A stretch of DNA of 64,000 nt, from the NCBI GenBank assembly GCA_949751835.1, contig CATKHK010000045.1, forward strand, positions 1-64,000. The letters are read 5' to 3'. This DNA comes from Blepharisma japonicum. Its lineage: Eukaryota; Ciliophora; Heterotrichea; Heterotrichida; Blepharismidae. Shown one piece after another: positions 22,690-33,910 of the stretch. The notes under the pieces were generated by a model. That model saw only the letters and a list, made by a program, of their open reading frames with translations. It did not search any database and was not told where the DNA came from. The first letter of the stretch is position 1. Each line of letters begins with the position of its first letter. The translations under genes and the position numbers were made by a program.

Positions 22690-23173
22690 TATATTTATTA
22701 CAATGATTTAAAATAAAGCCTCTTATTTTTTGTTATAATCGGGGTTATGTAAAATAATAAATTTAAACCTGAATAAATTTCATTTAGAATGGGAAATCGA
22801 AAGACTCCGATTCATTATAATTTATAAATTGAATAAGGTATGAAGATCTCTAATCAAGATTTACATCCGATGAAAAATAAAAAGAATTTTAATCGATTAA
22901 TTCTATAATATTTAAATTGAGAAGGCTTCATCAAATTATATCTTCACAGAAAAATTTAATTTATTCAGAAGCAATAAAATACTCCCCCAAATATAATTCA
23001 AAGCAAAAAGAGTTTACCTAGATATATTATAATCTTAGAATTGTTAAATTTATTTAATACTTAAACCTAATTATATAAAATTTTCTTTTACGCTCATTTA
23101 TAGTTTCTATAATTTTAACCATCTTACCTTAATTATTAGCTTAATTATTTCATTATATATAGGAAGCTATTAA
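22690..23173. other. Spacer between array genes
   Basis: AT-rich, no gene. The stretch just before the next ATG is related to that before copy 1. Confidence 0.5.
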
Positions 23174-24358
23174 ATGAAATGCTTTTTCTGTACAGCAGAG
23201 ACAGAGTATTTTTGCATATGCCGAAGCAAAAGCTCAATTGTCTGTGAAAGGCATATTTCTTCCCACACAAATGAGAATTCTCAAGTTCATCATAGTCTTG
23301 AAAAGATTGACCATTATCCAAGTAGCGAAGAAAAAATCAGACTTGCCAAAACCTTAAAGGAAAAAATCAGTATATTAGAGATCATAAAAGCTAATAAAAT
23401 AAAAGAAAAATATCAAGAATTTGGAAAAATCTTAAGTGAATTGAAAAAAGTATCAGAAATTATTGATGAAGATATATTAAAGCTTAGCTGTCTTTTAAGC
23501 GCAATATTTTCTTCAAATAAGTTCTCGAGGATTGAGAATTCTGCTATTGTTTTGTTATTTAATTCGTCTTATGAAGAAGCAATAAAAATACTTGAAGATA
23601 ATGGGTGGTTAAATTTTAAAAGTTTCGTTCCCAAAATTAGCTCAACTTATCAGTGAAAGGAAGCACAAGAAACAAGTTTAGGTAAAAAATCTTTAGATTC
23701 AAAGAGTTTATCCTATTCAGAGGATATTGTAAAAATTCCTGAATTCCAGGATAATCAAACCAGTCGTGAAATGCCAAATTCAAATGCAGTGTGATCAAAA
23801 CTCACTGAAGATGGAAATTTTGTCCCATATGGCAAAGCTGATAATGACATAATTGAAAGCGCATATCAAAAAAAGTATCCGTTTGCCATTATAGTAGGTT
23901 CAAATAGTCAATGCTATGTAAATTTAATATCCCCAATGCTAGAAATTCAAGAGGAAAAAAAAGTGGCCACAAGTGTTATTAGAAATAATAGTATAGAGAT
24001 TTTTGATTCTAAAGACAAATTTGTGTCTTGGTATTTTAAAGGCGACAAAGGATGAGAAGAAATGAATGTTGCAGCTTCAAGAATGGCTGAATGGGTATAT
24101 CAGAATAAGTATAATGAAGTACTTATTCAAGGGGAAAATAAGAAGCCATACATACTTGACGTGAAAAATATGAAGCAGGTGAATCCTAAAACAAATTATA
24201 AAAGAAAAATTAGAAGGGGCAATGCGCCAGATAAGGCAGAAGAGATTAAGAAAGGCATTAGAATAACTGCGCCGCTTCCAATACGAAATAGTAGCACAAT
24301 GGCTGAAGAATTAAATCTTAGCATATCAAGTTCTTCAAGCAGTGACTCTGATATTTAA
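23174..24358 (+). CDS. B-box-like/coiled-coil/double-WWE protein, copy 2
   Basis: A 394-aa protein closest to copy 1. The zinc-binding N-terminus (CFFCTAETEYFCICRS) and the coiled coil are conserved. Where copy 1 uses TGA in NGWLN, this copy uses TGG, which is internal support for UGA=Trp. The first WWE-like module begins at WSKLTEDGNFVPY and the second at SWYFKGDKGWEEM, continuing to MKQVNPKTNYKRKIRR. It ends in a basic linker and a Ser-rich acidic tail (SISSSSSSDSD), a candidate phosphorylation site cluster. Confidence 0.75.
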
Positions 24359-24597
24359 AAAAAATTATGATAATTATATATAGCCTTCTAGGGTAGCTTG
24401 CCTTAGTAGAACTTTTTGGTGCAATAAAATCTGACTTTTTGTTTTTCATACAAAAGCTTAATAAAAATATTGTTTTTAGCTCTACCTGTTTCGATGCAAA
24501 CCATTAAATATGTGTATAAATTTTCGATTATATTTCAAAAATCCATATTTTGAAACTTTAACTAATTAAACCCTTCATTTTATAGAATTTGTATTAA

Positions 24598-25704
24598 ATG
24601 AATTGTGCAGTTCTCAGCTGCTCATTTGAGGCTGAATATTTTTGCTCATGTGAAGGAAAATGAACAATGCTGTGCAAAGAGCATGTGCTGTCTCATATTG
24701 GAGATATGCATCAGCCTAGCAATCTTTACTATATCCCAAGCTATAATGAAAGGCATGAGCTGGCCTTAAATTTACATCAAAAAATTAAAAATTTAGAGGC
24801 AAAAAAAGTCAATAAAATAAAAGAAAGCTATCTTGAGCTTGAAAAAATCATTAATAACCTAAAAAACATTGTAGATTCCGTTGAAAAAGACATAGAAAAG
24901 CTCCATAGTTTCATAAAAAAAATAATTGTAGCACCTAAATTCTCAAGGTTTGATAAGACCTGCTATCTATTTAATTCCACTTATGAATCAACTATTAAAA
25001 CTCTAGAAAACTATCAATTCATAAATCCTGAAGAAATAATCTCGAAATTTTCATATATAGACAATCAATTATGCCAAGATTTGCACAATTTAAAAGTAGC
25101 CCAAAATGAAGAGCCTAAAGTTATCTGGTCGAAACTTGGAGAAAATGGAGAATTTGCCCCTTATAGCCAAGCTGAAAATGAAATAATTGAAAACAACTAT
25201 CAAAAAGGTGAGACTCGCTCTTATATAGGAGACAGAAATAGCTCATGCTACATCAATTTAAAATGTCCAACAATCGAAGTTCAAGAAAATTCAAAAAAGG
25301 CTGTAACAGTTATCAGGAATGACAGCACAAGAGCATCTGATTCTTATAAAAGTCTAAACTCAAATCTTGATATACAATGGTACTTTCAAGTCGATAAAGG
25401 ATGGGAAAAAATGACTTCAGAAGCTTCAAGAATAGCTGAATGGGCATTTCAAAATAATTTTCATGAAGCTTTAGTTCAAAACCGCAATTCGTATAAAATT
25501 GATGTGAAAGAAATGAAACAAACTAATTTGCGAACAAATTATAAAAGAGACATCAAAAGAGGAGACAGCTCAGAAAATAAAAGGAACGCTTCAAGAGATG
25601 ATTACAAAACTGATTATAGAAATGTTAGCGCAACGCCAAAAATAGCTAATAAAAGTCGTGAAGAAATGACCAATTCAACAAACACGATCCCTCTTAAGAG
25701 ATAA
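24598..25704 (+). CDS. B-box-like/coiled-coil/double-WWE protein, copy 3
   Basis: A 368-aa protein starting at ATG 24598, with a TGA Trp at residue 23 (GKWTML). Zinc ligands are C3, C8, C16, C18, C26 and H29, with further His downstream (LSHIGDMH). The coiled coil is at about 55-110. The first WWE-like module begins WSKLGENGEFAPY. The second begins IQWYFQVDKGWEKM and reaches MKQTNLRTNYKRDIKR. The tail is polar and basic. It has diverged from copies 1 and 2 and groups with copy 4 (SHIGD, FxFDK). Confidence 0.75.
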
Positions 25705-26461
25705 TATAAACTTCTAAGCTTAATTATAGCCAATTTAATAAAATTTGTTTTGTGTGACTTTTGTAGTAAAACAAATCAAGAGGATTTTGATTCCAGATAA
25801 CAATTGAGCTTTGAGATTTTTAAAATTGACAAAGTTTAGAAATGACTCCTGAAGTTTCAAGAATGGCAGATCGGCATATTTAAACTTAAGCTTAAGATAT
25901 TTACTTCTTGTTTTAGCATCGTGCCCAAGGTACCACCTTACACCTCGCTCTACTGCTTCTCAAGAAAATTAGAAAAGCAAATTATTGGGTTAGCTTCTGC
26001 TGAAAAAGGAAATATGTGGCTAAAGGCGCAACTCCCAGCATCATGTTGGATTCTCCGATTGGCCTAGTAAATACTTAGACTATGCTGGCTTATCCTTCCA
26101 GCCCCGTGAAACTTCCTCCCATGAGGAAAAAAATGAGCTGTGAAAGTAGGCTCTGCCACCCATGAAATTTTTTGCCTGGCTTTGCTGCCTTATTCTGAGC
26201 TATTAAAAATTTTGGTCAGGTATAGTTAAATAATACTCAAAGCTGCCTTCAGGAAGGCTAGGCCAGTCTGAAATACCATATTCAATTATTCAAAATAGAT
26301 ACATCAAAAAAGCACTATAAAGCTTTAATTAAACATAAAATAAGAAATCATCCTATTGGGACTTTTCTATTAGACTAATAAAATATTTTAATTCATTCAT
26401 AAGACTTAATATTTCTTTATAAAATTTAAAAATAATTTACTTATTATAGAAATTATCCAAT
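25705..26461. other. Spacer with a decayed WWE copy and a GC-richer island
   Basis: About 25,755-25,885 is a remnant of another array copy: it still reads MTPEVSRMAD, but with a TAG and shifts around it. It is followed at about 25,915-26,285 by a segment clearly richer in G+C than other spacers here, with no long open frame and with local inverted repeats such as GCTGG...CCAGC near 26,079-26,104. It could be a structured non-coding RNA or an inserted element; I could not match it to U snRNAs, SRP RNA, RNase P RNA or a tRNA. Confidence 0.45.
25755..25885 (+). pseudogene. Remnant of a WWE-domain array gene
   Basis: The sequence aligns by eye with the start of the second WWE domain of copies 3 and 4 (the MTPEAS / MTSEAS segment and the preceding F-x-I-D-K), but carries a TAG and loses similarity at the W-x-F-Q-N position. 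It marks a fifth copy that has almost vanished. Confidence 0.55.
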
Positions 26462-27370
26462 ATGAATTGCTATGAATGCCCTTTGGAGGCTGAATATTTT
26501 TGTTCATGTGAAGAAAAATACACAATCTTATGCAAAAATCACATTTATTCTCATATTGGGGATTTGCATAAGCTTAAAAATCTTCACTTCTACCCAGATG
26601 ATAATGAGAGAGAAGAGCTGGCGTTAATATTATATAGAAAAATTAAAGATTTAGAGTCCAAAAAGGAAGAAAAAATAAGAGAAGCATATCAAGAACTTGA
26701 AAAAATCAAAGATAAGCTAAAAAATACCATAAATTTTATTGAAGCAGATATATCAAGCCTTCAAAATTTAACAAAGAAAATATTCACGACAGTGCAGTTC
26801 TTAGGATTTGATAAAATCTGTAGTTTATTTAAGTGCCCATATGAGAAAGCTATAGAAGCTCTGGAAAGCGAAAAATTCATAAATCCGCAGAATTATTCAA
26901 CAGAAATCATACATTGATCAAAACTCGATAAATATGGAGAATTTGTGCCTTATAGCCAAGCCGATAATAGAGAAATTGAAATTGCTTTTCAAAGTGGTAG
27001 AGATGTCGCTTATATAGGAGAAATGAGCAATCAATGCTATGTAGTTTTAGGAAATCAGAAATTAGAAGCTCAAGAAAGAGAAAAAAGAGTAGTGACTGTT
27101 TTAAGGAATGATGGCTCAGGAAAATTTGACCATTATAAATACCTTAATTATTCTACTGAAGAGCAATGGTGATTCGAAATTGATGATAGCAAATGGGAAA
27201 GGATGACCCCAGAAGCTTCAAGAGTTATTGAATGAGCATTTCAAAACGGATTCCCTGAAGCTATAATCCAGATTCGCAGGTCATATAAAATTGACATTAA
27301 GGGTATGAAACAAACCAACTTGCAAAATTATGGCCAAAGGAATATCAAAAGGGGCTATAGCTATATTTAA
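26462..27370 (+). CDS. B-box-like/coiled-coil/double-WWE protein, copy 4
   Basis: A 302-aa protein, the shortest of the four, because the linker between coiled coil and first WWE is reduced and there is no long tail. The zinc-binding N-terminus is CYECPLEAEYFCSC with C-x2-H downstream. The first WWE-like module starts IHWSKLDKYGEFVPY (Trp from TGA). The second starts EQWWFEIDDSKWERM and ends QTNLQNYGQRNIKR. The stop is TAA. Confidence 0.75.
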
Positions 27371-27494
27371 ATTTAGAATTGAGCAATAATAACTCACACT
27401 AAAAAGCATTAAATCATCTTTTGGCAAGCTCAAAAATAATTTTGTGGTTTATTTAAAGAAGAGATTATTTAAGATTACTAAAATAGTAAGTTTA

Positions 27495-27752
27495 TTAATT
27501 AGCACCCACTAGTTTCATTACTTTTGGCCCTCTACAAATAATTGCAGGGTCTTCATCAAAATACAAGTTTTGTATGTCAGTGGCTCTAAACACAAAAAAG
27601 TCGTAGAATGTCTCGCGTTTGCCCATTCTTCGGACCTTGGAAAGTGTGACGTAGAGACTCCGAGGATTAACTTGGATGATTGTTCCTGAGTATCTTAAGC
27701 CCCTGAATGTGGTGATTTCGATTGTTCTGCCTAGCACGCTGCTTCTGATCAT
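27495..27752 (-). CDS. Mini LSm14/Scd6-type Sm-like protein
   Basis: An 85-aa protein that is essentially one Sm-like domain. The pattern fits the LSm14/RAP55/Scd6 N-terminal domain: G-R-T-I-E-I, then LRYSGTI, VTLSKVR-x-G-K-R-E-T, and FFVFRATDIQNL. Family members repress translation in P-bodies and stress granules through this domain plus FDF and RGG tails. Neither tail is present here, so this is a single-domain form. A diverged paralogue lies 320 bp upstream on the same strand. Confidence 0.7.
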   Translation of the reverse strand: MIRSSVLGRTIEITTFRGLRYSGTIIQVNPRSLYVTLSKVRRMGKRETFYDFFVFRATDIQNLYFDEDPAIICRGPKVMKLVGAN

Positions 27753-28072
27753 TTTTATATATAAAGATCGGTTTAATTGAACTGAAATCCAAAAATGGAG
27801 GCATTAGATTATAGCTCTTAACCTAAAATTTTCTAAATAATAAAGAAATTTAATAATTATTCACATGAAGTGAATGTTTTACTCTGAAGAGACTTAATTA
27901 AGATTAAATTTGGTTTAGGCGCGATCTTTAGTTTTCATATTTTTGGAAGCATTTTATTACGAGAAATGGATTATAAGGCAGACTAAGAAGTCATACTCTT
28001 CTTGACAGAAAATTACAGTCTGAATCCTAGGAGCCCATCCTTAAAGTTTATAAAAAAATTGCATTAGTTTGA
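27753..28072. other. Spacer between two Sm-like genes
   Basis: AT-rich; no gene or repeat is seen. Confidence 0.5.
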
Positions 28073-28288
28073 TTAATCCTTAATGCCTAAATATTTCATT
28101 TCGATTGCTCGAAATACCAAAAAATCGTTAAAAAAGTCTTTGATGTCCTTCTGCTTTACGTTCATAAGTGTCAGTGTCAGTGCTCGTGAATTAATTTGTG
28201 CAATCGTACCAAAATACTTTAAACCTTTAAAAGTTTCAATTTCAGCTGTTTTTCCTAGCACATTTACACTAAGATTTTTATACCCCAT
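28073..28288 (-). CDS. Diverged paralogue of the mini LSm14-type protein
   Basis: A 71-aa protein starting at ATG 28286-28288 (MGYKNL). An upstream in-frame ATG at 28390 is possible but would add a segment absent from the paralogue. It conserves VLGKTAEIETFKGLKYFGTI and DFLVFRAIEM, aligned with ITTFRGLRYSGTI and FFVFRATDI of the neighbour, but has lost the VR-x-G-K core. Function is uncertain. A tandem duplication with divergence is the simplest reading. Confidence 0.6.
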   Translation of the reverse strand: MGYKNLSVNVLGKTAEIETFKGLKYFGTIAQINSRALTLTLMNVKQKDIKDFFNDFLVFRAIEMKYLGIKD

Positions 28289-28507
28289 AATTATTTTTAT
28301 TAAGGAATTTATTATTTTCAAAATCGAGTTTGTTAATAGTTTTAATGATCTTTCAATTTTAATTGCATGCAAATTAGTAGATTTATCCAAAGTCTTTTCA
28401 ATTTATATAATATGAAGATATTATATTAAAATATTCTGAGATTATAAATAAAATATACAAAAATATAAATAAATTTAATAAATTTAATAAATTTAATTCA
28501 AAAAACT

Positions 28508-29656
28508 ATGATATTCTACCTAATTTTATTATGACAAGCTGAAGCAATTGCATTGGTAGAAGAGCAAAGTATCGAAGTATACACTATTTATAGTTTGATT
28601 TCATTAGGACTCGTATTTATCTCTGGCCTTATATCTGGTCTCACAGCAGGTCTTTTATCATTAGACGAATTTTATCTTGAATTAAAGCTTCAATCAGGCA
28701 CAACATCAGAAAAAAAGCAAGCAGAAAAAATATTATCAACTATCAGCAATCATCACTTAATTTTAGTAACTTTATTGCTTTGCAATGCTGCTGCTATGGA
28801 AGCTTTACCTTTATTTTTAGAAGCTCTAGTATCTCCTATATTATCTATAGTAATAAGTGTTCTCTTTGTGATGATTTTTGGAGAAATTTTCCCACAAGCT
28901 ATTTGCACTGGGCCTGATCAGCTAAAAATTGCATATAGGATGTGCCCTGTTGTGAAATTTATAACAGTCCTTTTATTTCCATTGGCTTATCCTGTAGCTA
29001 AACTTCTTGATAAAATATTTGGAATTAAAGACTCAACAAAAAAATTAAAGCATGATGAGCTGAAAACTCTTATTTCACTTCATCAAGCAATTGTTAACAA
29101 TGAAAATGAGAGAAGAAAATCTGGCCTTTTTATTGGACAGATTAAAATAATCCATGGAGCAATGGATTTAGGCAAAGAAATCGTGAAAGACCATATGATT
29201 CCATATCAAAAAATGTATTGTTTAAGCAATGATACAATCTTTAGCAAAAAAAAGCTAAAAGAGCTGCTAATTCAAGGATATAGTAGAGTTCCTATTTATA
29301 ATGGTGAAATTAAAAATGATATCATTGGCATATTGATGGTAAAAACACTTTTAGGGGTCGAAAAAGGAAAAAGTATAAAGGATTTAGAGATTCCTTTAAA
29401 AAATCCATTTTTTGTAAGATCCAGAATGACTTTATTAGAACTGCTACAAAAATTTAAATTTGAAAAAATTCAAATGGCAATTATAAGAGATGATGACATA
29501 GTGGAAGGTCTTATTACATTTGAAGATTTGATGGAACAAATATTAAAAACAGATATATTAGATGAAGATGATTATGATAAACTGACAGGATATGTAGCTG
29601 GGAATATTATTCGGGCACGGACCCAGATAACTAGGCCAGTAAAAACTATGATATAA
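28508..29656 (+). CDS. CNNM/HlyC-CorC family membrane protein (DUF21 + CBS)
   Basis: A 382-aa protein from ATG 28508. The first 15 residues form a signal peptide whose Trp is a TGA. Residues 25-180 are a DUF21-type transmembrane module (SGLISGLTAGLLSLD, then LLLCNAAAMEALP and FGEIFPQAICTGP). A linker and a CBS-pair region follow (GYSRVPIYNG, DIIGILMVK, and EGLITFEDLMEQIL). CNNM/CorC proteins are linked to Mg2+ efflux and divalent-metal homeostasis. The protein stops soon after the CBS pair, without the cyclic-nucleotide-like domain of animal CNNMs. Confidence 0.88.
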
Positions 29657-29768
29657 ATTAAGAAATATTTTGGCTATAATCCTAATAAAAGCTTGGGAAT
29701 TGACATGAAAAATTATTTTATTGAAAATTCCAAAAAAAGCAAAAATAATATTTTATTACAAATTTTCT

Positions 29769-30380
29769 CTAAAAACTTCCTTGTTCTGATCTACACATAG
29801 GGCAGAGTTTTTTTATTTCCAGCCATCCTTCTATGCATTTTAAATGAAACCCATGCCCACATCTTAGAACCACGCTTTCGCCTGCCTCATTTTCTAAACA
29901 AATCCCACATATTTCTACTATCGGAATTTCTGTTTTATATTTATTCAAGATATTTTTAATTTCTTTTGAATTTTCTTTGTTTTTTACTTTCTGTTGGCAA
30001 CAATATAAAATAATAAAAATTGTAAAGATAAAATACCCTAAAAAAGCACTGATAATTAAATAAATCGCCAGTAATCCAGACCGTATATTCATAGTGCACT
30101 CATCTTCCTCAATAAAATTATAGGACATTACAAAAGTAAAAATTGCTCGGAACCTATTTGGATATTACAATTCATATATTAGCTGGCCTACATATATAGT
30201 CCTTTGCGAAATGTTCTGACGAAATAAAAAGGGAGGGATGACAATTAGGCAACTAAAAATTAGCTCATAAGCTTCGCATACACCAATAAGGATAAAGCTT
30301 AATGTAAGGGCTTGTATGCAGGGGTTGCTGTCTCTAATAAGTACAAAAATAATCAATCCTAGCTTAATAGCACTAAACAT
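29769..30380 (-). CDS. Transmembrane RING-H2 protein, probable E3 ubiquitin ligase
   Basis: A 198-aa protein built from two exons joined by a 15-nt phase-2 intron (30154-30168). The stop is TAG. The N-terminal half has three hydrophobic segments (about residues 3-13, 22-48 and 95-120). The C-terminus is a RING-H2 finger: CGICLENEAGESVVLRCGHGFH, then K-C-I-E-G-W-L and C-P-M-C. This is the layout of membrane-anchored E3 ligases that ubiquitinate neighbouring membrane proteins. Without splicing, the membrane part and the RING would look like two separate genes. Confidence 0.85.
30154..30168 (-). other. 15-nt spliceosomal intron
   Basis: On the coding strand it reads GTAATATCCAAATAG. It interrupts a Leu codon (TT|G) and joins the membrane region to the RING exon. 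Confidence 0.85.
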
Positions 30381-30948
30381 TTGGTTGAGAATATTTTAGT
30401 GATTCTATGAAGATTAAATTTTACAGATAAGTAAATAAGTAATTTGCATAAGGCTTTTTTTGCCGTTATTTTAAGTAGGCAGTATGGGACAGTATGAAAA
30501 TTTAGAGCGATTAAAATGCAATCTTATCATTAATAACGATCTAGCTGTAAAGAAATTTTGGGATAAAGAGAGTAAAATACCATTATTTTTTTATTAAATA
30601 TCAAACCAAGGAGTATTTATACAGCTGCAGAAATCTCAAAAAAGATAAAATAAGATAAACTTCATGTTTATGAAGCTTAAATAGGTTTTTATTTTTTATT
30701 ATTATAAAATAAATACTTAATCTGCCAAAACATTGTCTAATTAACATTTTGATGGCTTCTTATTGAATTTAATAATATTAATGATAATGAATCATAATAA
30801 TTATGTTCGAAATTATAAGATTAGTAAAAGGCTCTTTATTAAGGAAAAAATAATTTTTCTTTATTTTCACAGTAAGTATTTATACTTCTCAATATCTTCT
30901 TAATTAAATTCAATCAATTTTCTTATAAATACAATTTTGTTTTTCGAA
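30381..30948. other. Divergent intergenic region
   Basis: AT-rich spacer between divergent genes, with no feature I can name. Confidence 0.5.
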
Positions 30949-32218
30949 ATGGGAGAACTTGATACAAAAAGGTCCGAATCTAACGATTCAGATTTAGAAT
31001 TTTGAACTGAGCTTGATAAGGTATTTTTTGAATCAGAAACCACCATTACAAAATAAAAATTTTGTTAATTTTGCTTATCAACTCTTTTCTCAAAAATCCC
31101 AACAAGTAAAAGATTTAAAGCAAAAATCAAGCAGTCCAGATCTAATATCAGAAATTAGCATTAAAAATACAGCTGAAATAAAATCGAATTGATCAATTGA
31201 GATCCTCAAAGAAAAGCTCACATGAATACGGCAAGCTAAAGATGAAGAATTAGCTGCTAATTCAATTGTGATTCGAAATCGGACTAAAAAGCAATATAAA
31301 GACATGTTCAAAGAGCTTGAAATTAAGTATGCCCAAGACATCGGAGGCTTAATTAACGAATACGAAGAGCTCAAAATGCTAGTTTTCTATAAAGACAAAA
31401 CTATTGCCCAGTTGACTTCAATGATAATCGACCTTGAACTTTTATTTTCCACAGAAAGGCTTGATCCAAAGTCTCTGAGCAGCGATCCTAATAAATCACC
31501 GAAAGAAAATCCTGGCCTACAATTTTCTCAAGAAATTAAAAATTTAACAAACCAAATAGAAAATATGAAAGAGATTTGCCATATATATCAAAAAGATACA
31601 AACAAAGCTAAAGAAAAGGCAAGGAAATCTAAAGAAAAGAAGGAAAAATTAAAAATATTCTACGAAAAAGAAATCGAAAAAATGAAAAATAATTTTGAGA
31701 TGAAGGAAAAAGAATGAGAGGAGGTGAAAAAAATAATGGAAATTGAGTAAAATATAAGCAGATTTGAAAATTATAAAAAAAATGCTGTAAAAGAGCTAGA
31801 AGTAAGGGAACTTATCGATAATAGAGCTAAAGAGAATATTAAGTCGTTGCAGGAAGAGCTTAAAAATGCAAAAATTGTAATGCAGAATCCTAGACTTCGG
31901 ATGAAAATAAGGGAAAAACTAAGTGAGTATATGGCAGATCACGAAAAATCTTTAAATAACTCAATGAGGCCTGCATCTGTTCTTCCCGCTCAAAATTTTA
32001 ACCAACGAAGAATTCACCATGCAAAAAACCGATTATCTGCCAAACAAAATGCCTCCTTCGACCTTTCTACTTCCCTTGAAGAAGACAGCTTATCATTAAA
32101 TGGAATTTTTACTCGAAAAATCTTTACTCCTATCTTTGCCCCTACTTCTCGACGAAAAGCTATCTCTTCCAGCTTCTCCTATGGCTCTACTAAAACTCCG
32201 ACGCCTACTCTTATGTAA
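30949..32218 (+). CDS. Coiled-coil protein, function unknown
   Basis: A 412-aa protein from three exons (30949-31020, 31037-31746, 31762-32218), with introns of 16 and 15 nt and Trp from TGA. Residues from about 95 to 300 are coiled coil rich in Lys and Glu (KEKARKSKEKKEKLK). The C-terminal 100 residues are basic and Ser/Thr/Pro-rich (SSSFSYGSTKTPTPTLM), a typical phosphorylated disordered tail. No catalytic domain is seen. It is followed within 30 bp by a Kelch gene on the same strand. Confidence 0.75.
31021..31036 (+). other. 16-nt spliceosomal intron
   Basis: GTATTTTTTGAATCAG, phase 0. Splicing shifts the frame onto the long downstream open frame, so the 16-nt length is required. Confidence 0.8.
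31747..31761 (+). other. 15-nt spliceosomal intron
   Basis: GTAAAATATAAGCAG. It removes a TAA created at the exon boundary (GA|A) and continues the coiled coil. Confidence 0.8.
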
Positions 32219-32246
32219 CTTTTCCTAAAATTTAACAATAATATAT

Positions 32247-33887
32247 ATGAATTCTTTATTTTGGCACAAACTAAAATCTCAAGGCTCAGTCCCAAGCCCA
32301 CGCGAAGGCTTATCCCTACTCTATACAGCCAGACTTAGAAAATGAGTCCTCTTCGGAGGCACAGGCGACCGAAGATCAAGCGAAGTTTTTATCTATGATC
32401 CAGTTACCGGACAATGGGAATCAATCGAAGCTGAAGGAAATGGTCCAAAAGGCCGTGGTTACCATGTGGCCTGAATTGATGACGTTCACAACGTCATGTT
32501 TGTCCATGGTGGCCAAGGTGACAAAAGAGACTCTTTAAGTGATCTTTATGCTTTAGATTTAGATCAATGGATTTGGAAAAAGCTTTATATCATAGAACAG
32601 CCAAGCGGAAGAGCTCATCATGCCGCTTGTAAGCTAGGAGACACAGTCTTTTTATATGGAGGCTGCAGTGCTCCTGAAAATTTGCTATTAGACGATTTAT
32701 GAAGTTTTGTATTTGTCGATATTGATTGAAGTGCTAGTGGGACTGATGTCCCAGCTCCTAGCTGGGTTAGGCATAAAACTAAAGGATCAAGCCCTGGGCC
32801 TCGTAAAGGCCACACATTATGCAGCTACCAAGACACCTTAATTTTATTCGGTGGAGTGAGTATCCAGAAATACTCCTCAGATCTATATATTTTAAATGTA
32901 AGCGATATGAGGTGGCATCGGGCACAACCCAGAGGCAAAGGACCAAGCCCAAGAGCTTTTCATGCGACTGCAATTTTAGATAACAACTGTATAGCAATTT
33001 TTGGAGGAGTGGAGTCATTAAGAGAAGGAAGAGCAGAAAGGCTTAATATTTTGAATGATTTTTATATATTAGATTTAGAACAAATGCATTGAAGCGTTCC
33101 TATTATGGGAGGATACTGTCCAAGTAGAAGATATGGACATGCTATGTGCTGGGGACAGAGCTCTGAAGATAAATCACAGTTATTGCTATTAGGTGGCCTT
33201 GAGCTAAGCTATTGTCCTATTGAAGTGTATTCACTTGAAAAAACAGAAGTAGGCCCTGGACAAGCTTGGCAAGTTTCGGTATCCCAGCAAGGAGAAAAAA
33301 TTCCTCAAAGCAAAGTTGAGAATACAATTCATGAACAAATGAAAAAAATTAATGAACTGCAAAATCAGCTGTCTATGAATAGAGATAAAATAGTGATTTT
33401 AGAGAATGAAAAACAAGTATTGTCTGACCAAATTGAGCAGGAATCAAGGGAGTCAGCAAAACAAGCCAAAATCCTAACAGAAAAAATTGCAGTTTTAGAA
33501 GCAAGAGATAAGCAGAAAACTGCAGAAATTTCGTCAATTAAAAATTTGTTGGATTTACAGACAAAAAGAGAAAAAACGCTGATTGATAGAACAGATAAGT
33601 TAGAAGATGCAGTAAAAAAGGCTGAAAGCTTGCTGATTACTTTAGACCACTCTTTTGCAGAAATGGTGGCTTTAAATAATCAAGGGCAACTTAGAGGGTT
33701 AACTAAAGAAAGAATAGAAGAAATTTCCCAAAGAAAAAAAAGGCATCAGGAATCACTTGTAAAATTAAGAGAATTTTATATGAAGCACGTCAAAGAGCCT
33801 GAAGAAAACGATAAACAAATTGATGAAAACGCAGAAGAGTCACAAGAAGATAAAGACAGCTTACAGGACTCTTTGGAAGAAGATTAA
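32247..33887 (+). CDS. Kelch-repeat protein with C-terminal coiled coil
   Basis: A 546-aa protein from ATG 32247. Residues 10-360 contain six or so Kelch blades, seen from the recurrent double-glycine strands (VLFGGTGDRR, MFVHGGQGD, VFLYGGCS, LILFGGVS, IAIFGGVE, LLLLGGLE), each preceded by a P-S-x-R or G-R-A-H type turn. Several blade Trp codons are TGA. Residues 370-500 are a coiled coil, and the tail is acidic. This matches Tea1/muskelin-like Kelch plus coiled-coil scaffolds that link to the cytoskeleton. The role here is inferred from architecture only. Confidence 0.87.
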
Positions 33888-33910
33888 GATTTATAAGATA
33901 ATAGATAAAT

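Noticed and set aside
25915-26285. RNase P, SRP or U snRNA in the GC-richer island
   Set aside because: A few short matches (for example an AACCCAAT stretch on the minus strand) but the conserved motifs do not occur in the right order; left as unexplained.
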